Shown piece after piece: positions 17,490-26,587 of a stretch of 64,000 nt of DNA (the first letter of the stretch is position 1; each line of letters opens with the position of its first letter). The DNA lies in contig NZ_JAWXVZ010000007.1 in assembly GCF_033843645.1 (NCBI RefSeq), positions 1 through 64,000 of the forward strand. Direction: 5' to 3'. The notes beneath the pieces were generated by a model. That model had not been told where the DNA came from. It saw only the letters and a list, made by a program, of their open reading frames with translations, and ran no database searches. This DNA comes from Pseudovibrio zosterae. GTDB lineage: Bacteria; Pseudomonadota; Alphaproteobacteria; Rhizobiales; Stappiaceae. Both the position numbers and the translations under genes were made by a program.

Positions 17490-18494
17490 ATGGCAGCATT
17501 CCTGAAATTTGTCGGAATCCGATTAAGCGCCGCCGTCGTGACGATGTTGTTGGTGTCCTTGATCGTCTTCACTTTGATGGAGCTGGTCCCGGGCAACTGC
17601 GCAGAGCGCTACATCGCCTACAAGACAACACAGGGCCAGATGATCACCGAAGCCGACGTGTTGGCCGAGGAGATCCGAATGGGGCTCGACCGACCCTACC
17701 TGGAACGGTGGGCCAAGTGGGTGACCAACGCGATCCTCCACTTTGACCTTGGTGAAAGCTGCCTGTGGCGTGTGGATGTGACCCAACTGATTGGCGACAA
17801 GGTCGCGATCTCCCTTGGGCTGTCCTTCGCCGCGCTCATACTCACGTACATCATTGCGGTTCCGGTTGGCATCCTGTCCGCAAGCCTGCGGGACAGTTGG
17901 TTCGACAGCTCCCTGCGCGTTGTCAGCTATCTGGGCCTCGCCCTGCCTAACTTCCTTCTGGCGCTCGGCGTCATGCTGGTTGCTACCATCTACTTTGGTG
18001 ACACCATGACGGGCTTGTTCAGCGAACAGTACCGCGATGCCCCGTGGAGCCTTGCCAAGTTTGGCGACATGATGAGCCGGGCGTGGCTGCCGATCGTCAT
18101 TCTGGGCTGGTCTGCCACCGCCATTCAGCTTCAGACCATCCGCGCGCTCATGTCCGACGAGCAGGGCAAGCTCTACGTGACGGCTGCACGGGCACGGGGC
18201 ATTTCCGGTTCTGCGCTGCTGCTGCGCTATCCCGCCCGTCACGCCCTGGGGCCGGTGATCAACTCCATCGGGTTTGACTTGAACCGCATTTTCAATGACT
18301 TGCCGATTGTGGCTGCCGTTCTGGCGCTGACTGATGCAGGGGCGCTGCTTCTGGACGCGCTGGCCCGCTCAAACGACCAGCAATTGGCCGGTGCGATCAT
18401 TTTGATCATGACCGCAACAATCGTCTCTTTGAATTTCATCACCGACATCATTCTCGCGATCATTGATCCGCGCGTACGCCGGGGGTTCTTCTGA
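17490..18494 (+). CDS. ABC transporter permease, DppB/OppB type
   Basis: A 334-aa inner-membrane permease. An N-terminal membrane segment is followed by FTLMELVPGNCAERY, the usual periplasmic entry motif of this family. The ATPase-docking loop is around ALMSDEQGKLYVTAARARGIS (about residues 222-242). The ATG at 17490 has CAGGAG upstream and removes a 21-residue extension that lies in the intercistronic hairpin. It ends in a one-base overlap (TGATG) with the second permease. It forms the import channel with that protein. Confidence 0.88.
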   Translation: MAAFLKFVGIRLSAAVVTMLLVSLIVFTLMELVPGNCAERYIAYKTTQGQMITEADVLAEEIRMGLDRPYLERWAKWVTNAILHFDLGESCLWRVDVTQLIGDKVAISLGLSFAALILTYIIAVPVGILSASLRDSWFDSSLRVVSYLGLALPNFLLALGVMLVATIYFGDTMTGLFSEQYRDAPWSLAKFGDMMSRAWLPIVILGWSATAIQLQTIRALMSDEQGKLYVTAARARGISGSALLLRYPARHALGPVINSIGFDLNRIFNDLPIVAAVLALTDAGALLLDALARSNDQQLAGAIILIMTATIVSLNFITDIILAIIDPRVRRGFF

Positions 18495-19615
18495 TGGGTC
18501 TTTTCTCTGCCAAAACCGTCAAGAAAGAAGACTACTACACCGCGTCCCAGATGCAGCTTGTCTGGGCCCGGTTCAAAAAGAAGCGCTCTGCCATGGTGGC
18601 GGCGGGTTTCTTGGTCTTCTTCATCCTGTGCGGGGTGTTCGCCGCCTTCATTGGCCCTTACGCGCCCACCGCTGCGGGCCGCAATGCGGATTACACCAAT
18701 GGGGCACCGCAAGTTCCCCAGTTCTGTGATGACAATGGCTGTTCGTTGGTTCCGTTCATTCACAAGGTGGAACGCTACCGCGGAATGGATACGAACTTTC
18801 GCTGGGTAACACGCCAGACCGACGAGCGAAACTACATGACCTTCCTGCCGAAGGTGGAGCCCTACAGGATGCTTGGCATCCCGATGGAACACCGCCTGTT
18901 TGGCGTGGAAGAAGGTTTCATTCACCTGTTTGGCACCGATGCGGCCGGTAAGGACATCTTCTCACGTACGCTTCACGCCATCGGCATCTCTCTTGCGGTT
19001 GGAACAATCGGCGTTCTGATCTCCTTTGTGCTGGCGCTGATTATTGGCGGTGTTGCGGGTTACTTCGGTGGCTGGGTGGACACAGTGCTGCAGGCCTTGA
19101 TGGACACGGTGAAGACGACGCCGACCATCCCGCTGTTCATGGCGCTCGCAGCCTTCATTCCAGACGAATGGTCTGCCGAGATGCGCTTTGCATTCATCTC
19201 CATGATCCTTGGCTTTCTGGGCTGGGGAACGTTGGCACGCCGTATCCGCACCCATGTTCTGGCGGAGCGCACCGCTGATTATGTGCTGGCTGCCAAGCTG
19301 TCATCCGCCGGTCCAGCCCACATTATCGGGCGTCATTTGCTGCCCAGCTTCACCAGTTACATCATCGTGGATCTGGTGATCTCGTTCCCCTACATGGTGC
19401 TCGCCGAAACCTCCCTCAGCTTCATCGGGCTGGGCTTGAAAGACCCGGTGAACTCGCTGGGTGTTCTGCTCCAGAACGTGACCAAGGTAGACGTGCTGCT
19501 CAACTACCACTGGTACTTCATTCCGGTGCCTATCTTCGTGGCCATCGTGTTGGCGTTTGTGTTCGTCGGCGATGGCTTGCGCGATGCGGCTGACCCTTAC
19601 TCGGAGCGACACTGA
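18494..19615 (+). CDS. ABC transporter permease, DppC/OppC type
   Basis: A 373-aa permease. After a first membrane segment (about residues 34-56) comes an unusually long periplasmic stretch of roughly 100 residues containing a Cys pair (FCDDNGCSL), then the standard LFGTDAAGKDIFSRTLHAI motif. The docking loop is AERTADYVLAAKLSSAGPAHIIGRHLLP. The family end ETSLSFIGLGLKDPVNSLG follows. It pairs with the upstream permease. The long first loop may contact the enlarged binding protein; that is inference. Confidence 0.88.
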   Translation: MGLFSAKTVKKEDYYTASQMQLVWARFKKKRSAMVAAGFLVFFILCGVFAAFIGPYAPTAAGRNADYTNGAPQVPQFCDDNGCSLVPFIHKVERYRGMDTNFRWVTRQTDERNYMTFLPKVEPYRMLGIPMEHRLFGVEEGFIHLFGTDAAGKDIFSRTLHAIGISLAVGTIGVLISFVLALIIGGVAGYFGGWVDTVLQALMDTVKTTPTIPLFMALAAFIPDEWSAEMRFAFISMILGFLGWGTLARRIRTHVLAERTADYVLAAKLSSAGPAHIIGRHLLPSFTSYIIVDLVISFPYMVLAETSLSFIGLGLKDPVNSLGVLLQNVTKVDVLLNYHWYFIPVPIFVAIVLAFVFVGDGLRDAADPYSERH

Positions 19616-20616
19616 TGACCCTTTTGACCGTCAAAGACCTAGAGGTGAAGTTCGCAACTGCTGAGGGCGAAATCACCGCCGTTGACAAGATCTCGTTTGA
19701 GCTTGAACCGGGCGAAGTGCTTGGCCTTGTTGGGGAAAGTGGTTCCGGAAAGTCCGTTACCGCCCGTTCTCTGATGCGTCTCAACGCAGGCAACACACGG
19801 TATGGCGAAGGCTCCTCCATGATCCTTCGCAGTGGTGAGGAGGAAGTGGACATCCTTCGCCTGAAGACGCCAAAGCAACTGCGCAAGGTGCGCGGGGATT
19901 TGGTCTCCATGATCTTTCAGGAGCCCATGGCGAGCTTTGCGCCCGCCATCACCATTGGCAAGCAGATGACCGAGCAGCTGATGCTGCACCGGAAAATGAC
20001 CAAATCAGAAGCACGAGAGCTTTCCGTTGATCTGCTGAACCGGGTTGGCATTTCTGAAGCTTCAAAACGGTTCGATCAATATGCCTTCGAACTGTCCGGC
20101 GGCATGCGCCAACGCGCCATGATTGCCATGGCGCTTTCCACCAAGCCGAAGCTGCTGATCGCCGATGAACCCACGACCGCTTTGGACGTGACCATTCAGG
20201 CGCAGGTGATTGATCTCATGAAGGAGATTGTCGCTGAGTTTGGCATGGGCATCATCTTTATCACCCACGATCTGGGCGTGATTGCCCAAACCGCTGACCG
20301 GGTGGCGGTCATGTATCTGGGCAAGATCATCGAAACCGGCCCTGTTCGTGAAGTGATCCGCAATCCGGCGCACCCCTATACGCAGGGCCTGCTTAATGCG
20401 CTGCCGAAACTGGAAAATCTGGACGCGCCGCTAACGCCAGTGCCGGGCGATATTCCCAGCCCGTTGGAGCGGCCTAGCGGCTGCGTGTTCCATACGCGCT
20501 GTCAGCGCGCCATCGAGGGCAAATGCGCCCAGATGGTGCCGCCTGAAGTGCAGGTGGTGGCGGGACACACCTCAGCCTGTTTCTTGAGTGAAGAGCGCCA
20601 AGGAGTAGCGGCATGA
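19615..20616 (+). CDS. ABC transporter ATP-binding protein, DppD/OppD type
   Basis: A 333-aa ATPase with Walker A GESGSGKSVTARSL (about residue 38), signature LSGGMRQRAMIAMALS (about residue 158), Walker B LLIADEPTTALDVT and H-loop ITHDLGV. The oligopeptide-type C-terminal extension with PSGCVFHTRCQRAIEGKC follows; its cysteines resemble the FeS-binding motif seen in Dpp/Opp ATPases. It overlaps the preceding gene by one base and the next by four. Confidence 0.9.
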   Translation: MTLLTVKDLEVKFATAEGEITAVDKISFELEPGEVLGLVGESGSGKSVTARSLMRLNAGNTRYGEGSSMILRSGEEEVDILRLKTPKQLRKVRGDLVSMIFQEPMASFAPAITIGKQMTEQLMLHRKMTKSEARELSVDLLNRVGISEASKRFDQYAFELSGGMRQRAMIAMALSTKPKLLIADEPTTALDVTIQAQVIDLMKEIVAEFGMGIIFITHDLGVIAQTADRVAVMYLGKIIETGPVREVIRNPAHPYTQGLLNALPKLENLDAPLTPVPGDIPSPLERPSGCVFHTRCQRAIEGKCAQMVPPEVQVVAGHTSACFLSEERQGVAA

Positions 20617-21644
20617 CCGACAAGAAAGTCGCGGTTTCCATCAAGGACCTTTCGGTTGAGTTCTCCATCGGCAAGTCAATGTTTGGCAAGCCGCCAATTC
20701 TGACGGCTGTGGGCGGTGTGTCCCTCGACATTCCGCGCGGCAGTTTCTTTGGTCTGGTGGGCGAGTCCGGTTCCGGCAAGACCACTCTTGGCCGCGCAAC
20801 CCTTCATGCAGCGCCAATTTCAAAGGGCAATATCACCTTCACGGACAGTAAAGACCGTGTTTTTGACCTCGCTAAAATGGACCGCAAGGAAGAGAAAGAC
20901 TTCCGCCGACGCGCGCAATTGATCTTTCAAGACCCTTACGCTGCACTTAGTCCGCGCATGACCGTTCGGGACATCATCGCCGAACCGCTGGAAGTGATGA
21001 AGTTGACCAAATCTCGCGCCGAAACCGACGAGCGTGTGCGTGAGATTGCGGCCCGGTGCCGCTTGAACGTGGAGCATCTACGCCGTTTCCCCCATGCCTT
21101 CTCAGGGGGGCAGCGTCAGCGCATATCCATCGCCCGCGCGCTTGTAACTCAGCCGTCCTACATCGTGGCGGATGAGAGTGTGGCAGCGCTGGATGTGTCC
21201 ATTCAGGCGGACATCTTGAACCTTCTGAAGTCGCTTCAGCGCGACATGGGGCTGACCTTCCTGTTTATCAGCCACGACCTTTCCGTGGTGGCGCACACCT
21301 GTGACACGGTTGCCGTCATGTATCTGGGCAACATTGTTGAAGTTGCGCCGCCTCGCAAGCTGTTTGCAGCGCCGCGCCATCCCTACACCCAAGCGCTGCT
21401 CTCGGCGATCCCGTCCTTGGATCCTGATCACCAGAGCACGGCGATCAAGCTCAAGGGCGAGATCCCGAGTCCCGTCAATCCACCAGCGGGCTGCAAGTTC
21501 CATACCCGCTGCCCGCACGCAACCGACCGTTGCCGCGTTGTGGAGCCGATCATGCGCGGTGATGCGGAGCACAAGGTGGCCTGTCACCTGGTTGACCTGC
21601 CCGTTCTGGCTCAAAGCACAGCAACGCAATCGGTGAGTGCATGA
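20613..21644 (+). CDS. ABC transporter ATP-binding protein, DppF/OppF type
   Basis: A 343-aa second ATPase of the importer: Walker A GESGSGKTTLGRATL (about residue 50), signature FSGGQRQRISIARALV (about residue 168), Walker B YIVADESVAALDVS and H-loop ISHDLSVV. The C-terminal oligopeptide extension PAGCKFHTRCPHATDRC follows. In the Walker B region the usual DEP is DES, a common variant in OppF-like subunits. It overlaps its neighbours by four bases on both sides, so the five transporter genes and the GNAT gene are translationally coupled. Confidence 0.9.
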   Translation: MTDKKVAVSIKDLSVEFSIGKSMFGKPPILTAVGGVSLDIPRGSFFGLVGESGSGKTTLGRATLHAAPISKGNITFTDSKDRVFDLAKMDRKEEKDFRRRAQLIFQDPYAALSPRMTVRDIIAEPLEVMKLTKSRAETDERVREIAARCRLNVEHLRRFPHAFSGGQRQRISIARALVTQPSYIVADESVAALDVSIQADILNLLKSLQRDMGLTFLFISHDLSVVAHTCDTVAVMYLGNIVEVAPPRKLFAAPRHPYTQALLSAIPSLDPDHQSTAIKLKGEIPSPVNPPAGCKFHTRCPHATDRCRVVEPIMRGDAEHKVACHLVDLPVLAQSTATQSVSA

Positions 21645-22147
21645 GCAGTGCAGTGCTGAAAGTGGTGAAGCCTCACGAGGTGCAGGAAGCTGAACAGCTG
21701 TTGCATGCGGGGTTTGCTGAGTATGCCCGAGGGGCGGGCCGTTCCCAAACCGGCCCGTACCCGTGGCTGGCGGATAGTGTCGCCCGCGAAATGGTTCTGT
21801 TCTGGAAGGGCCGCGCGGGTATCGTTGTTTTGGACGAGGGGACAGCAGAGGGCCGCGTGACGCTCTCCATGTTCGCCCTTGCGCCCGACCAACAGGGTAC
21901 CGGGCAAGCTGCCCAGATGATGGCGTCCGTGGTGGACGAGGTTGCGGCGCGCGGTTTCCATGTTCTGGAGCTGTACACGCTGGAGCAATATGGCCACCTG
22001 CGCCGCTTCTATGAGCGGTTGGGGTTCGTGCTGGAACGCAAAGGCCGACACCCAACCCAAAAAGACGATCTCACGAGAATATTCATGGCGAGAAAAGTGA
22101 CTGAAAACGGCAGTGTGAAGCCGCTGTTTCAGGAGGCAGGTGAGTAA
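21641..22147 (+). CDS. GNAT-family N-acetyltransferase
   Basis: A 168-aa GNAT protein with the acetyl-CoA motif A FALAPDQQGTGQAAQMM (about residues 77-93) and motif B FYERLGF (about residue 127). It overlaps the second ATPase by four bases and the sulfatase-like gene by one. In a phosphonate operon it may acetylate aminoethylphosphonate or an aminophosphonate analogue, as PhnO does in E. coli, or release an aminated conjugate. It is not obviously PhnO by sequence. The substrate is inferred from context only. Confidence 0.75.
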   Translation: MSSAVLKVVKPHEVQEAEQLLHAGFAEYARGAGRSQTGPYPWLADSVAREMVLFWKGRAGIVVLDEGTAEGRVTLSMFALAPDQQGTGQAAQMMASVVDEVAARGFHVLELYTLEQYGHLRRFYERLGFVLERKGRHPTQKDDLTRIFMARKVTENGSVKPLFQEAGE

Positions 22148-23649
22148 TGCAGAAGCGCCCAAACATCTTGTTCATTACAGCAGACCAGTGGCGCGGCGAC
22201 AGCGTGGCCTATGCGGGAAACCCGGTGGTGCAAACGCCGAATGTGGACGCGCTGGCGGGCGAGGGACGTGCCTTCCTGCGCCACTATGCGGCGGCTGCAC
22301 CGTGTTCGCCAGCCCGTGCGGCCATGTATACCGGCCTTTACCAGATGAACAACCGTGTGGTCGCCAATGGCACACCGCTGGACAATCGGTTTGACAACTT
22401 CGCAAGGGCTGCGCGGCGCGCCGGTTATACGCCAACGCTTTTCGGGTATACCGACATTGCTGCGGACCCGCGCACGCTAGACCCCAATGACCCGGCCGGG
22501 AAGACCTACGAGGGTGTGCTTCCGGGATTTGAAGTGGAGCAGGCGCTGATTGGCGATGAAGCGCCATGGAAGGCTTGGTTGCGCCGCCGGGGGCATGCAA
22601 AGGAAGATGTGAGCCAGCCGTACCTGCTGCCGAAGCAGGAAGGCCGCACCATTCCAAATGGCCCGGCCGTATTCTCCGCCGAAGAAACTCAGACGGCCTA
22701 TCTGACTGAGCGCTTTATGGAGTGGTTCGATGAGCAACCGGCTGAACGCCCATGGTTTGCGCATCTCTCCTACATTCATCCGCACCCGCCATTCGTGGCT
22801 CCAGCGCCTTACAACGACATGTACGCGCCGGAAAACGTGCCGGGCTTCAAGGGCACTGGCCGTGATGATCTGGTGGCGGCGTCGCATCCGCTTGTGGCGC
22901 TCATGCGCCGCAAGATGAGCGCTAGTGATTTTGTGCCCGGAACCGAAGGACTGGTTGAGGACCTCGGTGAAGAGGATCTGCGGCGGATCAAGGCGGTTTA
23001 CTATGGCTTGATCACTGAAGTGGATGCGCAGCTTGGCCGCCTGTTTGATCATCTGAAAACCATGGGCGCCTGGAATAACACCGTAATTGTGTTTACCTCC
23101 GATCACGGCGAGATGATGGGCGACCACGGTATGTTGGGCAAGGGCGGCTTTTACGATCAAAGCCAGCATATTCCGCTGATCATCAAGGTGCCGGGCATGG
23201 CACCGCAGGCCCCGTGCAAGGCGATGACTTCTGCCGTCGATCTGTTCCCCACGCTGCTGGAGATGACGGGCATTGAGGCGAAGAACGCGCTCGACGGGCA
23301 ATCCCTCATGCCGCTGATGGCGGGTGAGACTCCAGTGGGCTGGCGCGATGCGGCGCTGTGGGAGTTTGATTTCCGCTACATGGTCGAGCCGGGTTGGCTG
23401 GACACGGAAGGTCGCCGGGTGACCGATTATCAGCTGATGGTGCGCCGTGATGAGCGTTATTTGCTGGCGTATTCGCCCTCCGTTCCTCCGGTGTTGTTCG
23501 ATCTGGAAACCGACCCTGATTGCACGGTGAACCTGTTTGAAACCCCGGAAGGTCAGGAGATCGCGTACCCGCTTCTGGAAGCCATGATGACGGCGCGTAT
23601 GCGGGCGGCGGACGATTCCCAAAGCGCAAACAACGTTTTGCTCAAGTAG
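22147..23649 (+). CDS. Phosphonate monoester hydrolase-like phosphodiesterase (sulfatase superfamily)
   Basis: A 500-aa alkaline-phosphatase-superfamily enzyme. The N-terminal metal motif TADQWRGD (Asp13) and the formylglycine site Cys53-Ser-Pro-Ala-Arg are followed by MYTGLYQMNNRVV. SDHGE (Asp319-His320) and GDHGMLGK complete the active site. The layout and spacing resemble the Rhizobium/Burkholderia phosphonate monoester hydrolases rather than ordinary sulfatases, including IHPHPPFVAPAPYNDMY and GLITEVDAQLGRLFDHL. Such enzymes cleave phosphonate monoesters and phosphodiesters. Placed between an importer and phnWX, it could free aminoethylphosphonate from an esterified form. It would need a formylglycine-generating system elsewhere. 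There is no signal peptide, so it is cytoplasmic. Confidence 0.82.
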   Translation: MQKRPNILFITADQWRGDSVAYAGNPVVQTPNVDALAGEGRAFLRHYAAAAPCSPARAAMYTGLYQMNNRVVANGTPLDNRFDNFARAARRAGYTPTLFGYTDIAADPRTLDPNDPAGKTYEGVLPGFEVEQALIGDEAPWKAWLRRRGHAKEDVSQPYLLPKQEGRTIPNGPAVFSAEETQTAYLTERFMEWFDEQPAERPWFAHLSYIHPHPPFVAPAPYNDMYAPENVPGFKGTGRDDLVAASHPLVALMRRKMSASDFVPGTEGLVEDLGEEDLRRIKAVYYGLITEVDAQLGRLFDHLKTMGAWNNTVIVFTSDHGEMMGDHGMLGKGGFYDQSQHIPLIIKVPGMAPQAPCKAMTSAVDLFPTLLEMTGIEAKNALDGQSLMPLMAGETPVGWRDAALWEFDFRYMVEPGWLDTEGRRVTDYQLMVRRDERYLLAYSPSVPPVLFDLETDPDCTVNLFETPEGQEIAYPLLEAMMTARMRAADDSQSANNVLLK

Positions 23650-23747
23650 GCAGCAAGCAACTCGAATACCGGACGCGTGCGTGACGGGACGCTTTTACGC
23701 GGATGGGCGGCTATTGCCGCATGGAACTCAAAACAAGGACAAAAAGA

Positions 23748-24509
23748 ATGTTGGAAGAGGCTCGGGAAATTGCGGCGGTGGCAGCTGACAAGGCACGTCA
23801 CTACTTCCGCAAGCCCGTCCGCATTGAGGTCAAATCTGACCTCAGTCCGGTAACCGAAGCAGATCGATCCATTGAAGACGAAGTCCGGGCCCTTCTTGCC
23901 TCAAAGTTTCCGGAGCATGGCATCTTTGGCGAAGAGCAAGGCATCGAAGGTGGTGACCGCGACGAGATGTGGATCGTGGACCCTATTGATGGCACGCGCT
24001 CCTTCATGACGGGCCATCCGCTCTTCGGCTTCTTGCTGGGACACCTGCACAAAGGGCAGCCGGATGTGGGCGTGATCTGCATGCCGGCGCTGGAAGAGGT
24101 GTTTTCCGCAAAAAAGGGCGGCCCTGCTGAGCTGAACGGCGAGGAAATCTCATGCTCGGGGCAGACCGATCTTTCTGAGGCGAACATCTACATCAACGAA
24201 GGTGAACGGCTCTACCGCGATCGCCCCGAGGTGTTCGAGCGGCTGCTTTGCGTGGGCAAGAACCGCCGCTTGGCCTTTGACTGCTACCCCCACGCCTTGG
24301 TCGCAGCGGGCTATGTGGATGCGGTGATCGACTACGGCCTTGAGCCCTATGACATTCTGCCGGTGTGCGTGGTGGTGGAAGCGGCTGGCGGTGTGATGAC
24401 CGACTGGTCTGGCAACGCGCTGGATGTGAGGTCGCGCGGGGCGGTGGTCTCGGCGGCAACGCCTGAACTTCATGCTGCGCTTTTGAAAGTACTCAACGAG
24501 ACCTCTTGA
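23748..24509 (+). CDS. Inositol-monophosphatase-family phosphatase
   Basis: A 253-aa metal-dependent phosphatase with the family motifs FGEEQG (about residue 64), WIVDPIDGTRSF (about residue 77, metal-binding DPIDGT) and a C-terminal YDILPVCVVVEAAGG. It resembles HisN/SuhB-type phosphatases. ATG at 23748 follows AAGGACAAAAAG; in-frame ATGs at 23703 and 23721 lack such a site. In this operon it might dephosphorylate the alcohol released from an imported phosphonate ester, for example a sugar, glycerol or inositol phosphate. The true substrate is unknown. Confidence 0.8.
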   Translation: MLEEAREIAAVAADKARHYFRKPVRIEVKSDLSPVTEADRSIEDEVRALLASKFPEHGIFGEEQGIEGGDRDEMWIVDPIDGTRSFMTGHPLFGFLLGHLHKGQPDVGVICMPALEEVFSAKKGGPAELNGEEISCSGQTDLSEANIYINEGERLYRDRPEVFERLLCVGKNRRLAFDCYPHALVAAGYVDAVIDYGLEPYDILPVCVVVEAAGGVMTDWSGNALDVRSRGAVVSAATPELHAALLKVLNETS

Positions 24510-24564
24510 GAATTGATGCCCGCTTCAGGGAGCGCGGGTGTTTTGCACGAAAAGGAACAAGAAC

Positions 24565-25761
24565 ATGAGCGATAACAGACTGAAAGCGCCACAGCTTGGT
24601 GAGCCCTATCTGCTCACCCCGGGTCCGTTGACGACGTCTTTCACTGTGAAGGAGGCCATGCTGCGCGACTGGGGCAGCTGGGACGACGATTTTCGCGCCA
24701 TGACCCGTGATCTGCGCGAGCGCCTTTTGGCGCTGCTCGGCGAAGGCAAGGACGCGTTTGACTGCGTACCCCTGCAGGGCAGCGGAACGTTTGTGGTGGA
24801 AGCCATGCTGGGTTCCTTCATCCCCAAGGATGGCAAGGCACTGGTGCTGGCAAACGGGGCATACGGCAAGCGCGCGGCGCAGACACTTGACTATTTGGGC
24901 CGTGACTACACCCTGCTGGACAAGGGAGACTATCTGCCACCACGCGGGCCTGAGGTCACCCAGATCCTGAGCGAAGATCCGGCGATTACCCATGTAATTG
25001 CTATCCATTGTGAAACCAGCTCGGGCATCTTGAACCCGATCAAGGAAATCTCCGAGGCAACCTATGCCGCAGGCCGCAAACTGCTGGTGGACAGCATGTC
25101 CGCGTTTGGCGCAATCGAGTTGAAGCCGGAAGACATTCGCTATGAAGCGGTGGTTTCTTCGGCCAACAAGTGCATTGAGGGCGTTCCCGGATTTGGTTTT
25201 GTGCTGGCCCGCAAGGATGAACTGGAAGCGGCAAAAGGCAACAGCAACTCCTTGTCGCTGGATCTGCATGCCCAGTGGGCCCACATGAATAAGACCGGCC
25301 AATGGCGCTTTACACCGCCAACCCACGTTGTTGCGGCGTTCATTCAGGCCCTGAAAGAGCACAGGGCCGAAGGCGGTGTGCGCGCACGCGGGGCTCGTTA
25401 TGCCAACAACCGTGACGTCCTGGTGGCCGGAATGCGGGAGCTGGGTTTTGAGACCCTGCTGGACAACCAGTGGCTCTCGCCAATCATCGTGACCTTCTTT
25501 TGTCCGGAGCATGAGAACTTCGACTTCACGCAGTTCTACGACCTGATGAAGAAGAAGGGCTTCATCATCTATCCGGGCAAACTCACCGTGGTGGACAGCT
25601 TCCGCGTCGGCTGTATCGGTCAGATGGATGAGCACGTGATGCGCGACGTTGTGGTGGCCGCTTCCGAAAGCCTCTCCGAGCTTGGTGTCACCAGTGCCGC
25701 GCCACCCGCTGCGGCCTTGAAAGAACGTGCCGCATTGGCTGCATGGCCAGTTCAACCCTAA
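24565..25761 (+). CDS. phnW: 2-Aminoethylphosphonate:pyruvate transaminase
   Basis: A 398-aa fold-type I PLP aminotransferase that converts 2-aminoethylphosphonate and pyruvate to phosphonoacetaldehyde and alanine. Motifs are LLTPGPLTTS near residue 16, the glycine-rich QGSGTFVVEA, the PLP Asp in LLVDSMSAFG (Asp176) and the Schiff-base Lys202 in SSANKCIEGVPGFGFV. All are typical of PhnW. ATG at 24565 has AAAGGAACAAGAAC upstream. A small GC hairpin (24518-24539) lies in the gap before it. It is 12 bp from phnX and defines the operon's pathway with it. Confidence 0.93.
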   Translation: MSDNRLKAPQLGEPYLLTPGPLTTSFTVKEAMLRDWGSWDDDFRAMTRDLRERLLALLGEGKDAFDCVPLQGSGTFVVEAMLGSFIPKDGKALVLANGAYGKRAAQTLDYLGRDYTLLDKGDYLPPRGPEVTQILSEDPAITHVIAIHCETSSGILNPIKEISEATYAAGRKLLVDSMSAFGAIELKPEDIRYEAVVSSANKCIEGVPGFGFVLARKDELEAAKGNSNSLSLDLHAQWAHMNKTGQWRFTPPTHVVAAFIQALKEHRAEGGVRARGARYANNRDVLVAGMRELGFETLLDNQWLSPIIVTFFCPEHENFDFTQFYDLMKKKGFIIYPGKLTVVDSFRVGCIGQMDEHVMRDVVVAASESLSELGVTSAAPPAAALKERAALAAWPVQP

Positions 25762-25773
25762 GGAAGAGAAAAG

Positions 25774-26556
25774 ATGACAAAGTTTAAAGCTGCCGTATTC
25801 GACTGGGCTGGCACCACCATTGACTTTGGGTCCTTTGCGCCAATGGGCGTATTTGTGAAAGCCTTTGAAAAATTTGGCATTAACGCCACAATCGAACAGG
25901 CCCGCGGCCCCATGGGCGCGCCGAAGTGGGATCATATTCGCGCCATGATGGATGTGCCTGAAATCTCCGCACAGTGGCAGGAAAAGTATGGCCGCACCCC
26001 AACGGATGCGGATGTGGATGAGGTCTACAAGATCTTCGTGCCGATGAATGAAGAGGTTGTGGTGGACTATGCCACGCTGGTTCCCGGTACCAGGGAAATG
26101 GTGGAGAGCTTGCGCGCCAAAGGCATGAAGATCGGCTCCACGACCGGCTACGTGCGTTCCATCATGGAGCGTGTCTTGCCTGTAGCTGCGGAACAGGGCT
26201 ATAGCCCGGACAACCTGATCTGCGCCGATGATCTGGCTGAAGGTCGACCAGGCCCGCTTGGCATGTACCAGACGTTTGTTGATCTGGCCGTTTATCCACC
26301 GTCTGCTGTGGTGAAAGTGGATGATACGGCACCGGGTATCGCAGAAGGCGTGGCCGCTGGCTGTGTGACCGTTGGGGTCGCGCTGTCGGGAAATGCCGTT
26401 GGCCTGACGCCCGAGGAGCTGGCCGCGCTCCCAGAAGCAGACGTTGATGCCCTGCGCCAGAAGGCGACACGGATCCTGAAGGAAGCTGGTGCTGACCATG
26501 TGATTGATACGGTTGCCGATCTTCCAGCGCTTCTTGAAAAACTGGAAGCTGAATAG
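25774..26556 (+). CDS. phnX: Phosphonoacetaldehyde hydrolase (phosphonatase)
   Basis: A 260-aa HAD-superfamily enzyme that splits phosphonoacetaldehyde into acetaldehyde and phosphate. The nucleophile motif is FDWAGTTID with Asp10; the second Asp of the usual HAD DxD is Ala, as in known PhnX. The Schiff-base Lys51 lies in MGAPKWDHIR. STTGY (motif II) and VKVDDTAPGIAEG (motif IV) follow. It completes 2-aminoethylphosphonate use as phosphorus, nitrogen and carbon source together with phnW. Confidence 0.94.
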   Translation: MTKFKAAVFDWAGTTIDFGSFAPMGVFVKAFEKFGINATIEQARGPMGAPKWDHIRAMMDVPEISAQWQEKYGRTPTDADVDEVYKIFVPMNEEVVVDYATLVPGTREMVESLRAKGMKIGSTTGYVRSIMERVLPVAAEQGYSPDNLICADDLAEGRPGPLGMYQTFVDLAVYPPSAVVKVDDTAPGIAEGVAAGCVTVGVALSGNAVGLTPEELAALPEADVDALRQKATRILKEAGADHVIDTVADLPALLEKLEAE

Positions 26557-26587
26557 AGCAATCGCTTAACCACGATGATGAAGGCAG

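Noticed and set aside
24493..26499. A 668-residue minus-strand open frame opposite phnW and phnX
   Set aside because: It is composed of low-likelihood antisense sequence with no domain, and it overlaps two clearly recognised enzymes.
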